Under the pieces are notes generated by a model, which saw nothing but the letters and a program-made list of their open reading frames with translations, did no database searches and was not told the DNA's origin. Shown piece after piece: positions 38,991 through 51,532 of a stretch of 63,316 bases of DNA. The DNA lies in NCBI GenBank assembly GCA_000231825.2, contig JH720376.1, positions 1 to 63,316 on the forward strand. The letters are read 5' to 3'. The translations under genes and the position numbers were made by a program. This stretch comes from Tetrahymena elliotti 4EA. Lineage: Eukaryota; Ciliophora; Oligohymenophorea; Hymenostomatida; Tetrahymenidae. Position 1 is the first letter of the stretch, and the number at the start of each line of letters is the position of its first letter.

Positions 38991-40246
38991 TAAAAATCTA
39001 TTAAGTAAGATTTGTGGTTCAATCTATCTACAAATTAAAAGCTAATGATAGATAGATAGATAGATGACCTATAAAATATAAAATAATTAAATAATAATAT
39101 TTATTATATCTTTCTAATAAACACAAACACTATATTTCAATTAAAAGTCATTAATAACTTCTCAAAAAAAATGATTTCTTAGATACCATTAACTTTTAAA
39201 ATCAGTTAGTTAATTTAATTATTATCAAGTATTTATGCTATAATATAGAGATAATAACTCTAAAACAAACTATTCATATCCTTTAGCTTAAGAATTATTA
39301 TCTAAATACTTTTAATCAATTAACTAATAAATCATTTTATTGAAAGATCTATTTTTAACTTAAAGAGATTGATTATTTCAAAATTAAATAAACTTTTAAT
39401 ATCTACTTATAATTATTATTAAATCTACAAAAACTTTAAATTGTTTAATCTATGTTAGTTATGAATCTATTAACTTTCCATTAAATTTAATTTATATTAT
39501 TCTTAATCTTCATTTTTACTTTCTAATTTATGTTTAGTAATTTTTTTTATTGTGATATCATCTTTAATAATATTCAATAATTAAAAAAATAAATGATTGT
39601 AAACATTATTTTTAATCATTAAGACTACTTCAATAAGTACTAATAAAAAGACTGGTAAATATTTTATTATGCGAAATGGGTGGAAATTAATAATAGTTTT
39701 TAAAATTAAGAATAATTCATCAAAAAATGAATAAACATCTTAATTTCCTCAGAAAAATATCCTTTATATTAAAAAAGATAATAATCATTCTAAATAAAAC
39801 TTTAATTAGATCTCAATACCTATTTTCTATGGTGAAGAAAGCCAAATTAAAGGAACTTAGAATTCTTTAAAAAAATATTATTTATTATTAGCCTCTGATT
39901 AAAATTTTTTACAATTATTGATAAATTGTACCATTTATATTAAAAATTAAACTTTCCTTATTTGTCAAAAGTATTTAAGAAATATGTAAGTTTAATTTAA
40001 TTCTATATACAATATAAACACTTCATAAAAATATTATAAAATGCATTAAAAAAATTTAATTAGTTTGAAAAATTATTGTTGATTTAAAATTATGATGTAA
40101 AAAGTATACTTATTTTCAAAAAAATTATCATAGTCTTAAACAAAGAAAGAATATTCACATTAATAATTTATTAATAGATATTCAAAAAACGAATTATTTT
40201 ACTTTTATCGCTACTTAATATAAGGTCTTGAATTTGCTTTAAGTAA
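38991..40246. other. Intergenic region
   Basis: 1.26 kb of AT-rich DNA with a GATA microsatellite at about 39047-39064. No exon was recognised. Confidence 0.55.
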
Positions 40247-43200
40247 ATGACTGACTATCAAAAAGTGAAAAAAGAATAGAATATTAAACTTAGCAGTTTA
40301 ATTATTAGTGCATTTACTCAAGATATGTAAAATATTTTTTGTTTTATGATAGTTAATTACATATTGAATTTTAATAGGAATGATCTTCAGTAAAAAGAAA
40401 TACAAAGAAAAATAAATTCATTAACTGATGGATTCAAGAAAATTGCTGTTAGATAAGCTCTAAAAAGAAATAAATATTTATCAAACTAATCTGATGATGT
40501 ATAAAACAAGTTAAGATAGGGAGAAAGCTATAAGTTTATTGTAAAAATAATCTAAAACAATTTGAAAATATTAATTATTTAAATTATAAAAGGATGCGCA
40601 TAGAATTATTCTTGAAGAATTGTTAGAAAGATATTAAACTGATATTTATAAAGGTCTTACAGAAAAAGATGCCAAACTAAGATCTCTAAAACAAAAAAAT
40701 AAAATAAAAAAAATTACACAAAATAGCATGATGAAAAGATTTTTAAAAGAATTGCTTACCTTATTTCATTTACTTATTTTACTTGCTTCTATATTATGCT
40801 TTATCCTATTTTAGTAGCATAAGTAGTTCTAAATTGTAATATTATTATTCAAAGTATTTCAAAAAATTCAGATATTTTATTGGTGCTAAAGCTAACAACA
40901 GGAATTCTTTTATTGTGTTTCGTCATCATTTCTTCTATTATTGGTTCTTACAGATAAAGAAAGGGATAAAATATTTTGGAAAATATTGAAAAAAGTATAC
41001 CTAAGTACTGTATTGTAACAAGAGATTGTGAAGATAAATAAATTTTATCTGTTAATGTATATAAATTTTAAAAATTATAATCTATTTTTAATAAATATTT
41101 ATTTTTTAGTTGGTACCAGGTGATATAATTAAATTAAGTGAAGGCATGACAAGCCCAGCAGATGTTAGAATTATTGCTTCAACTGATTTATATGTTAATA
41201 AAGAGATATATACTGGTTCCTCAATTGAAGAGTATATGCATCCTGAATGCTCAAATAAGGAGAATCCTTTAAATACTAATAATATTTTATATTTAGGATC
41301 TAAAATAGTAAGAGGTAAAGCTAAATGCTTAGTTATCTCAACAGGAGTTGATACTTTAATTTAAGATCTTGGATATAAATGTATTTTTTTATTTATTTGA
41401 GAAAAGAGCATAATAATTAAATATAAAAAAGGTAGTTAAGAGGATTATTTCCCTGATAGTTAACTGAAGAAAGACTTTGATGGATTTCTTAATTTAGTTA
41501 GTATAGTGCTTATTTCTATAACTGTTTTGATTTTATTGATAAATTTGGGGAAATCAGAAGTATTTGGAACATAATATCATCTTTAATTTATGATTGGCAT
41601 GATCGTTTCAGGTCTACCTCTAGGAATGATTATATTAAAAACATCTTACCTGCTTATAGTTTAGGAGCAGTTAAATTAAGAAAATATAGATGTTAATTAT
41701 ATTGAATCTATAGCTATTCTTGGTCAAACTACTTGCATATGTATAGATATGACAGGTACTCTTACACTTAACAAACCGATAGTTTCAAATCTTTGGTATG
41801 ATGACAAAGCTGTAAATTGAATTTAGTAAAAAATATCAATTTATTTATTTTGAATAAAATTAAGAGACTTGCAAAAAACAAGCAGCTTGCTTTACCTAAC
41901 GAAAAGCTTTAGTATCATATATAAGCAGATAAAACATTGATTGAATTAATGAATTGTGCAACTGTGTGCAATGATTCTAACTTTGATGATAGATTGCCAT
42001 AAAAAATTGTATTTATTTGTTAAATTATTTGTTTAATTTGAAAAAATATAATTTAAATAGATAAAAGAAGTTGCAAATAACAAAAAGATGTCATTTGAAT
42101 AGAAAAAATAAAAACTTCAAAAATAATAAGAGGAGTATTTATAAGATTTAAAGAAAAAAAAGTGGATAGATTGGCCTTGTTCAGGAATTCATCATAATGA
42201 AAATGCCCTGATTAAGTTTTTTTAACCTTTAAAAGATATTAGAATTATTAGAGATGAACAGCCCATTGTTAGAGATTTTATAAAAAATAAAGCTAAAATA
42301 CCATTTTCAATATCAACTAAATTCTCAAGTGTTATCTGTAGAAACAACAAAGAAAATTCTCATTACACTCTTTATACAAAAGTAAATAATTTCTTTTTAT
42401 TGATAAAATTTAATAAAAAAAACTAAAAAACTGAATAAATTTTTTAGAAAAGAGCAACTTATGATCAATTTAAAATTCTTTCATAAATTTTTTAACAATT
42501 TAATTAATTATATTTTAGGGTGCCCCAAGTGTTGTGTGGAGCATGTGTGATAAAGTAATGTATAAAGGAGAAATTTAACCTAAATCTAGTAGTTGGGAAA
42601 TTAAATTTGAGAAGATCTTATAATTATATGGAGAGAAAGGAGAGAGAGTGTTGGCATTTGCAAAATTAGATTTACCAGCATAAGTAATCATCTACTTTAG
42701 ATCTGGATAAAATTCATCTTAAATTTTAAAAATAGGATTTTGATTATAATTTCTAATTTAATATGACTAACCCAAATTTCCCTTTAAATAATCAAGTATT
42801 TATAGGATTAATTTCTTAACTTGATCCTCCAGAGTAAAATTAGTTTTTAGTTTTAAAATGTTAAAATAAATCATTAACAAACAGCTATGGAAGTGCAAAT
42901 ATGGTTAGGATTTGTAAACAAGCAGGAATCAAAGTGATTATGTTAACAGGTATTTAATTATTAAATAATTTTATTTAAATACTTATGAATACTTACATTT
43001 ATTAGGTGAAGAAAGTTTAACAGCTACCTAAATTGCTAAAAGTTGTAATGTAATTACTATGTAGACTTAAATAGAATTGAATAAGGAGCTTAATGTGGGT
43101 GAGAAAGCAGCTTTTTAAGAGGCTTAAGCTTTAGTTATAGATGGAGAAGAAGTAGCTAAAATTTTGACAAGAGAAGAAGGTCTACCAAAAAAATAAAAGG

Positions 43201-44895
43201 GAGTGATATTAAAAGATTACTTGAGGAAGCCTGAAGTTATATTTTCTAAAGTACAGCCTGCCCACAAAGAATAAATTGTCAAAACTCTTTAAAAAACTGG
43301 ATATTTAGTAAACTTTTTCCTAAAATATTATTAGAGTAGTTATAATTGTATTTAAAAAGGTAACTGCAACAGGTTTGACAATAAGAGATACTCCAGCTTT
43401 AAGATAGGCAGAAGTAGGAGTTAGTTTTGCTATACAAGGTGATTAAGTAGCTAAAGACACCTCTGATATCAAGATTTTGAATGATTAATTTATCACATTA
43501 GTAAAAGGTATTGAAAAAGGAAGATTAGCATTTGATAATTTAAAAAAATCTGTTACATTTTGTCTCTCGTCAACTGTTTCTCATATAGCTGCTTTTATAT
43601 TCTTCTACTTAGCATAAATACCTTTTGCTCTAACACCTATCTAAGCATTTATTTTAGATATTGGCTTGATTCATTTACCAGCACTCTTGTATGTTTATCT
43701 GTAACCTGAAATACCTGTAATGGAAAGAAAACCAGAGTCATCAAACTAAGTAAACAAGTAAAAAGTTCTATTAATTTAATATAAAAACGGTTTAGTATTT
43801 TTATTTTAATATAAAATATAGAAAAATGGTCATTTCTAGTTATCTGTACTATGGATGGTTTTCACTTTTTGCAGGATTTTTAGCATATTTCTCTGTATTG
43901 AGTGACTTTGGACTTACATTTGATGATATGAAAGGTTTATCAGCAAAAAAAGTTTTTATTCCTCTTGTAGGTGATGAGTTTGATCCTCAAAGTCCATGGC
44001 TAGGAAATACTTCATTAAGACACTTATATCCTTGTGATCCATCAAATAAATATGAATCAAATTAAACTTTCTTAGATTGGTAATATGATTCTCATGCTTT
44101 CTTTGATCTTCGTTTGGCATATGCAGAATGCTAATAAGATGTATTTAAATATTATTTGAGGTTAAATATGTTACTTTATTTGAAATCTTTTTATGTAGGG
44201 TACTTGGAAATCAACATTTATTAAAGAAGAATCACTATAGAATAGCTATAATCTATGTTAAAATTTAGGACTAAATATATTTAATTCAAGACCTAATTGT
44301 TATACAACAGAGACTTTCAAGTATGCTCAAACTGCTTATCTTTACTCTTCATCTTTAGTAATGATAATACAATATTATTTTGGTAAATCAAGGATTCAGA
44401 GTGTTTTGTATGATAGATTAGAGAATTTGGCTATCCCTTCTGGAGTATTTATGTAGATAGTTACATTACTCTTTTTTACTTTGATTAGATCAATAAATGA
44501 CACATTTTCCACAAGAAAATTGGATTTAAAGTAAATTGAAAATTTTAAAAAGAATAAAAAATTAAATATTTTTATAAAGGTATTATGGTTGGTTTGGTGT
44601 TCCATTCGCTTTGCTCCTGATTATATTAGAAGAAATAAAAAAGAAATTGATAAGAGATCAGCTATCAACTAATAAGAAAGAGAAGCAAAAGAATGCTGAA
44701 TAAGAAGCTAACTCAGATAAGAAATCTTTGAAAGAAGATGAAAAGAAAGATAAAAAGGATAAGGAGGAGTTTGAAGATGAAAAAGATAATTTAATTTATA
44801 AAAACATGCACTTTGATTAAGAAATGCAGAACAAATTTAAATTTTTCATAAAAAAGAATGAAAATACATGGATCAAAAGAAACATTTTAATCTGA
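40247..44895 (+). CDS. Na/K-ATPase-like P2-type ATPase with all catalytic motifs altered (probable pseudo-ATPase), 1,261 aa
   Basis: Sixteen exons from 40247-40326 to 44580-44895, every junction GT...AG and in phase; the smallest intron, 40823-40854, is 32 nt. The fold is that of alpha subunits of Na/K- and H/K-ATPases: LVPGDIIKLSEGMTSPADVRI, IESIAILGQTT, KIPFSISTKFSSVI, GERVLAFAKLDLP, QAGIKVIMLTG, KGRLAFDNLKKSV, FKYAQTAYLYSSSLV and a last helix GWFGVPFALLLI. Yet the catalytic motifs differ. TGES is TGSS (41212-41223), PEGL is PLGM (41617), DKTGT is DMTGT (41746), KGAPE is KGAPS, DPPR is DPPD, TGD is TGE, and GDGVND is GLTIRD (43371-43388). The acceptor Asp is kept, but loss of the adjacent Lys, the dephosphorylation Glu and the Mg-binding Asp should block a normal cycle. 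It could be a regulatory pseudoenzyme. The C-tail is Lys/Glu-rich. Confidence 0.9.
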
Positions 44896-44912
44896 TATGC
44901 CATTATAAATTT

Positions 44913-45908
44913 TCATTTTTTATCTTGTTATTATATTTAGAAAATATATTTTTATTGTTCTTCATTTCTAATAAGAGGATTTAGTAAATTCTTCTTTCTA
45001 TCAGTAGTAGCTAAATCACTAATAATACTTAATCCAAATAATCCAGATACAAGAAGCAATAATCTATTTAAAATAATTTATTTATATGGGACAAAATCTT
45101 TTAATACAATAGAATCTTAATATTTCAATTCATTTAAAATATCTATTCCCTAAACATTCAATACTTTACCAATAAGAGCAACCTTCTTTTTTTAGCTTTT
45201 TACAAAATAAATTTTATAATTATTTAAATGACAAATGTAAAAATACTTTTAAAGTTCATCTATGCTTTCTTTATTAGTTAGAAATTTTATAGTTCCATCT
45301 TCAACTAAAACTAAAGAAGCACCTAATCATGATTAATCAAAATAACTTAAAATCACACATATTTAAATTTATATTTACTGTTTATTTCTGAATGCTATAG
45401 CAAAACCTAATCAGCAGTAATTAAATCATTTTATATGTATTTATTACTGCTTGAAAAAATATTATCATATTAGCTTTGCAATTAGGTCTATTTGAGAACA
45501 TATTAATTATTAACTTAAATCTTATTCTTTTTTCTAACATTTAAAAGATAATTGCGGATTAAAGTATGAGAAATTCCCTTCTTAGAGTCATCTAGATCAA
45601 TCAATATTTTACCAATATAAAATCCATTCTAAGCATTTTCAGCGGAGAGTTGAATCAAATTATTATTGTAAAAAGAAAAGAAAAGCTTTTGTAAACTCTT
45701 TGAAAAATTTAATTCTGAGTATCTAGATAACATCAATCCTAATTTAAAGATATTTCTTCTACTGGTATTTAATAAATAATATATTGATCTTTCTTTAATT
45801 ACTAAAAGAATCAATATAAAAATGAAATTTCTAAGAATTTTTTTTCTAATGTCGACAAAAATAGTTAAATTAGTAATTTGTATTAGGAATAAAGAAATTT
45901 CTTGATTT
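44913..45908 (-). CDS. Predicted membrane protein of unknown function (5' end unresolved)
   Basis: On the minus strand an open frame ends at TGA 44915-44913, only 17 bp from the stop of the convergent ATPase gene. At least one intron is needed: a 1-nt overhang after DNIFSS joins SASLVLVEDGTIKFL and keeps the frame. The visible protein has a hydrophobic helix near its start (RNFIFILILLVI), a polar middle (KGISHTLIRNYLLNVRKK, DGTIKFLTNKESIDELQ), a second helix NRLLLLVSGLFGLSIISDL and a short charged tail. It may therefore have two membrane segments with a loop between them. No start codon is found in the open part, so the first exon lies further upstream (above 45908) and the given 5' limit is provisional. 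I recognise no family. Confidence 0.6.
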
Positions 45909-46657
45909 TAACATCAATCAAAAACATTTTATTTTTTTTAATTGTGTTTATCTATCAAAATTATAACTAAATAACTTTATTAAAGCTCTTTAAAGGTTTT
46001 TAAATCATCAATCAAGAATTAAATAATTTTAAAGTTAATTTTCAGAGGAAATTTCATAGTTATTTTATTTTGAGGATTAAATAAATTAAAAAATACTTTC
46101 TAAAAATAATTAATATTTTCAAATTTAAATTTCTACAAATAATTATTTTTCTTATGAGTAAAACGAACAATAAATTCCTTATTTTAGCTTCACCTACCTA
46201 TTAACAATTTTAAAATTAAAATATAGTTTTAAAAATAATCATCATTCCTTACAACGTATGACTTAAAAGATAAAAAATACAATCCAAAGTAAAATTTTAC
46301 AACAAATATAAATTAGAAAACATATTTTATTACTCATATAAAATCAAAAATATTTAAACAAAATAAATTTTTTAAAATATATTTGTGATTTTTTTCAAGA
46401 AATAACTTTTTTATTCATTTTTTTATTTTATGAGATAAATAATATAAATTTTCTCATAAGTGTTATCATAAGGAAATAGATATTCTTAAAATCACCAAAT
46501 TTTTGATAAAAATGATTTTAGTAAGAAAATAATATGAGTTTAGAATATTTTGTTATGTTAATTAAAACAAGTTATAAAATACATAATAATACTATTGAAA
46601 GTTAATAATTAAATAAATGCAATCAATATTAACTTTGATTCCAAAAGACATATTTTA
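45909..46657. other. Intergenic region
   Basis: About 750 bp between two minus-strand genes. It may contain the missing first exon of the 44913-45908 gene. No other feature is visible. Confidence 0.5.
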
Positions 46658-47733
46658 TCATGGAAAACCTATATGATGATCATCACTAACGTCTTTAGTT
46701 TTTTGTTGGGATTTAACTAATTTTTATATATCTTAATAATCTTATTCTGATAAATCAAAGTATTTCTTGAATTTGTCAGCATCTTAATTAATTTTTTGAT
46801 CTAGAATTATTTTTTTTTACTCATAAACCTACTTTTCTTCAGGAGTTAACTGATTAAACAAAATTTGCAATTATCTAGTAAACTTTTGATGTTCTTCTAA
46901 GTCTTTAAATTTAATTTTTTTACCTTCATATTAATCTATTACAAATAAATTATATATATTTTTATATTGCTTGAGAGGGATTTTGAATGTTTCATCATAT
47001 TCAGTGATAGAACTTTTAAAATTAACTATATTATCTTTGTATTTTTGTTGATATTCTTATTTCTATTCATCTGACATGTTACTCCAAATATTAGTAACAT
47101 ACTAAGTTATAGTAGCCATATCCGATGTTTATAATTATTCTTTAACTTCAATATACTTTTCTTTTAAAAATATCTAAAATGAAGAAAGCGGTAATTTAGG
47201 CCTTCTATAAATCCTTTTGTAATGTAACATTTCATTATAATACTAATAATTTTAATATTTAATCAGATTCAACACTTCTAATTTATGGTCTATCATAAAT
47301 TCATCATCATTCCATAAACTGCTTAGCTTTTTCAATATAACTGAAGTAGGTTCATTAGGATAATTTTCTCTAATAATTCTCATATACATTAAAGTGAATA
47401 CATTATATGCACTTAATGGCTTTAGAGGAGGCTTGGGAACTAAATACTATCCATCTACTACATCAAACCTTTCCTAGAAAGGATAAGGAATAGGAATGGT
47501 TTTTTTCCTATACTGATAAGAGCATAACACCTAAAAAAGTTTCTTATTACTTAAAAAAATATTTTTACTGTTAAAAAATATCCCTTTTATCATTAATAGC
47601 AAATTTAAAATAATTAATAAAATTAATCAAAATTAAGAAATTTCTAATGATTCTGTTTAATTTATTTTTGATTCAAAAAATATCTTATCTTTATTTTATT
47701 TATGCTCATTCTAACAAATCTATATGAAAACAT
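46658..47733 (-). CDS. Triple HMG-box protein, possibly mitochondrial, 296 aa
   Basis: The main exon is 47530-46658 (291 codons, TGA at 46660-46658). A first exon 47733-47716 (MFSYRF) joins it in phase through a 185-bp GT...AG intron. Three HMG boxes follow each other. Box 1 is at about residues 38-106 (VPKPPLKPLSAYNVFTL...LSSLWNDDE). Box 2 is at 116-183 (RPKLPLSSFQIFLKEKY...VTNIWSNMSDEQKQEYQQKY) and is the most canonical. Box 3 is more divergent, at 187-253 (FKIPLKQYKNIYNLF...LFNQLTPEEKQVYEQ). HMG boxes bind and bend DNA with little sequence preference. The Arg/Ser/Tyr-rich, acid-free first ~30 residues resemble a mitochondrial presequence, so a TFAM/Abf2-like nucleoid protein is attractive. 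A chromatin protein is the alternative; ciliates also have a micronuclear linker-histone polyprotein with several HMG boxes, but that is larger. Confidence 0.85.
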
Positions 47734-48750
47734 TTATTCTACTTTTAAGTATCTCAAACAACTAATTATAAAAACGTAAATTTCAATAACCCAATCAACA
47801 AATCCTAAATTCATAAAAATAAATATTTTTATGGTCAGTTAAATAGCATTAATTTCTAAAAAATAAATATTAAGTTATTTTTTAGCAGAAATTAATATTA
47901 TATATATGTTTGAAATAAGAGTTTTATTTAATTGTTTTTTTAAGAAGATGGTTTGGCTTAATAAAAATTATTTTGATTCATTAAATTTTTTAAATAGTTC
48001 ATACAAGATAAAAATGAAAATCTTAAAAAATTGTCTTTGAAGAAACCAATAATAATTTAAATTTTGATTATTAAAAATAATTTTTTAATTTATTTTTTGC
48101 TGGCAAAGCTTAGTCATAATTTCATCTAATCTTAAACAATTATCCATCTCAATTCTATCTAAAATTATTTTAAGGGATTTTCAAGAAACTCATAAATTAA
48201 TATTTAAAAATTTTTCAATTTATTAATTGTTTCAAAATAAATTTGTTTGCCATTATCTTATCTAAACTCTGAATAGTTAAAAGCCCACTTTAATTTCTTT
48301 AACAATTTATCATTATGTAAATTTGTTTAATTTAAATATTATAATAAATGTTTTTATCTAAATTTTATGAAAAATATTTTTTTAATAAATAGATCAATTA
48401 ATTAATGATAGATACAGTAAATTAAATATCTAAAAAAGCAATATTGAACTCTAAATTTTACCAAAATGAGTATTTTATAAGGATGCAAATTAACCAAAAA
48501 AACATATGAAATCTTCTAATTTAAAAAACATTTTTTTATAATAAAATTAAAACTTTAGATAATAGATATTTTTTTAAGTAAAGACAGTTCTAATTTGTTG
48601 TATTTATTATATTTGCAAATTAAATCGTGTAGCTTATTACTTTGTTTATTTTTGTATAAGAACAATTAATGTGGTATTTTGCTATTATGTTCTAACATGC
48701 TATAAATAAAATATGTATGCTAAAATGTTATATTAATATTATTATTTAAA
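47734..48750. other. Intergenic region
   Basis: 1 kb of AT-rich DNA between two minus-strand genes. No exon was recognised. Confidence 0.55.
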
Positions 48751-49609
48751 TCATTAGAGAGAGTCTAAGAATGATACCAACTTAGTAATTTGATCAATTT
48801 ATTCTTCATTAATTTTCTTAAATTTATCTTTATCCATCAAATATTTTGCATCTGGATAAACGAATTATTGTTCATCAGTCTTCCAATTCAATTTTTAGAT
48901 AGTTTTAAAGGTGTCTTGTTCACTATTAATTAGTTAATTATTTTTGATTATAGTATAAATAAAATAATATTTTACTTCAATGCAAGTAAATTTTAGAATT
49001 CCTTAATGCTAAGATTAGCATAATTTAAAGTGATTTCCTTTAAGATTTTTTAGAAAACTGCAGTATGCAACATATAAAGTAAACTTGAAATACTCTTATT
49101 GCTGATATTGTGGTTAAGTTGACCGATTAATTAGAGAGCTGCATTTTACTAGTTTGACCAGAGGACATACAAAATCTTGTGGATTTCTTACAAGGTTTGG
49201 TTTTATCTCTTTTCATTCTATTTGATTAAAATTGTATTTAAATGGTTTAATATTTTTCAATATTATTAATTTACTGAAACTCTAGACCAGAAGAATTTGG
49301 CATTTTCTAAATCATAACTAATCAAGTAGCATAAAAATTAAATTTAAAGGAGAGTAATTGAATGCTCTTCAATAGTAATCTATTAATTTAGTAAGGGAAA
49401 TGTTATTTATATGCTTATTTTGAGTTTTTTCTAATAGGAACATATCTGAGCTCCTAACCAAACAAATTATTTACATTAATATTTTCTTCTAAATCCTCCA
49501 AAATTCTTAAGATATTTTCAATGGATTAAATATTGTTGGGTAACTTAGTGATTTCTTGAATTACTAAGGTTTCATAATCATCTTTGCTTCTACCTAAATG
49601 TTCACTCAT
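48751..49609 (-). CDS. COP9 signalosome subunit 8-like (CSN8/PSMD8/EIF3K domain) protein, 228 aa
   Basis: Minus-strand exons 49609-49442, 49379-49275, 49217-48976 and 48922-48751 join in phase to 229 codons. The protein is all-helical. Its segment YLISYDLENAKFFWSRVS matches the conserved DD..NARYLWKRIP helix of CSN8. EIHKILYVLWSNQQNAALQLI sits where CSN8 has its IW..GQ.IWQRDF helices. A winged-helix part follows (TLNYANLSIKEFQNLLAL), and the end INEEQIDQITKLVSFLDSL matches the final CSN8 helix. The length is close to the ~210 residues usual for CSN8. CSN8 is a PCI-type subunit of the complex that removes NEDD8 from cullins. The related eIF3k and proteasome Rpn12 share the domain and are the main alternatives; the NARYLW-type match favours CSN8. 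Confidence 0.7.
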
Positions 49610-51532
49610 CTTATCTAAATTTTATGACTTGAAAATCTTTTTATTTATTCTTTATTTTTTCTTAAATTGATTAAATTTTTGATATATTTATTTTATAAAG
49701 AATCTAACTAATCTAATCAAATCAAATCAGAGTCTATTTGAGAAGTTTTTGATAAGATACATTCATTCATTCTTTTAAGGCAAACATAGAAAAGACTCAA
49801 ATCAATAAAATATTAACTTCAAGATTTGGATAGATATCCATCCTTCTTTTCTTAAACAAAAATCTTATCTCATCTCATTCATTTTGTTAGTTTTATTTAT
49901 CATTATTATTGCTCATCCTTTTATTAATAATTTATTATTGCATCTACAAGACAAAAATTTAAAACATTCTGATAGTTTTTTGATTAATTATTTATAAAAT
50001 ATCTTTTCTTCAATTTCATCAGAACTATTTTCTGAGCTTTCAAAACTAACAAAAATTATTTTTAACAGTAAAATTAGAAATTTTAAATTTATTTTTCTCA
50101 AAATATTTACATTAATTCATAAAAAGTTATTTTCAAGTTTTCTTATTTTATAAAATACATATTTTAAAAACAACTATTTTGATTGCTTTAGTAGCTTGAG
50201 AAATAATAAAAAATGAAAAAAATCAGATATAAAATCAATAAATTTTCAATAATCTAATAAAATTTAATTTGTAGTTTGTTTGCATAGTTAATATTTAATT
50301 TGTAGTTTGTTTGCATAGTTAATTGCAACATTTCATCTTATAATGATTTTAATTTGTTCATTAAAGATTTTTTTAATTAATTCTAAATTGAAATGGAAAA
50401 TTTAGAAAAACCTTGTATAAATAAATCAAAATACATTAATTTTAAAAATAAATTATTTTTTAATTTTTTTGCAGTTGTTTGCTTCTATACATAATAAGTT
50501 TATTTTTAATTTATATTTATACTTTATCATTGAATTGAGAATTCTTTTAAGTAGATTATTCAAATCTTAGTAAGCTTGATATATTATTAATAATTTGATG
50601 GAATTAGTAAATTTATGGTGATTAATTTTTCTAAATCAAAAGGTGTTTTCATTTTTCAAAAATTTTCCTCTTAATGTAAATTATATATTGCTTTGGTAAA
50701 GCTTATTTAACAGGATTAATAAATTTATGTAAAATTTTTATTGTAAAATGATTAAGGAAAATTAATTCCTAAAGATATATACATATCATATTATAAATTG
50801 GAAATAAACTCAGTTTTTTATTTTTTAAAAAGAAGGAAAAGAAGGATAATGTATTATTAAATCTATTGAACCAGCTTTTTACTTATGTGTTTAACATGGT
50901 GAGATTAGTATAACTAAATAAAATTATTTTTAAATACCTAATGATTTGTTATTTTTAGGGGATTTTAATAAAAACTAAATCTCTAGTAAAATTATTGCTT
51001 GAATAAAATTTTTAAATTGTTTTAGTAAATATTTTTAGATAGATTTGAGATATTTGATATTTTGGCTGATAAGGTTGAGGATAATATTTTACATTTTTGA
51101 TGAATTTTTAATTTGATTTCTTCTTTAAATAAATAGATGATAAATATAGTAAAATGTTTTGTGAATTTATTTATAAATTAAATTTGTAAATAAATAAATG
51201 ATATATATATGATACTTATTATTTTTTATTAATAATTTAATTTTTTGTTATATGGTTGCTTTTAAATTAAAGTAAGTGTATTAAATCTATCTTCAATTGC
51301 TTGCGCTAGAATACTATTGATTATTAATAAATAGTAATTGAATTACAGATTATCTTGATAAGACTATAAATTAATGTAAATGAATGAAAGCTACTAATAA
51401 ACTATTTAATAATAAACTGAATAGATATAAATATCTATTTTAAATTCTAAATTAATGTTTTCATACTTCGTTATCATATCCCATATCTTTAGGCTAAATT
51501 ATATTTACAAAAAAAATTAAGTTAGTTGATCT
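49610..51532. other. Intergenic region
   Basis: 1.9 kb between minus-strand genes. It contains a perfect 31-bp tandem duplication at 50262-50323. No exon was recognised. Confidence 0.55.
50262..50323. repeat. Perfect 31-bp tandem duplication
   Basis: Positions 50262-50292 and 50293-50323 are identical (unit begins atttaatttgtagtttg and ends catagttaat). The perfect identity in non-coding DNA implies a recent duplication. Confidence 0.9.

Noticed and set aside
40855..40880. Near-identity of tatttcaaaaaattcagata with the 20-nt candidate intron region at 57215-57234 on the other strand
   Set aside because: Both are A/T-rich with A-runs, and the 40.8-kb copy sits inside a good exon after a separate intron. 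A chance match is likely in sequence this AT-rich.
45361..45420. A short exon encoding FAIAFRNKQ between two introns of the 44913-45908 gene
   Set aside because: Including it puts the next exon out of frame; skipping it keeps the frame with standard GT...AG ends.
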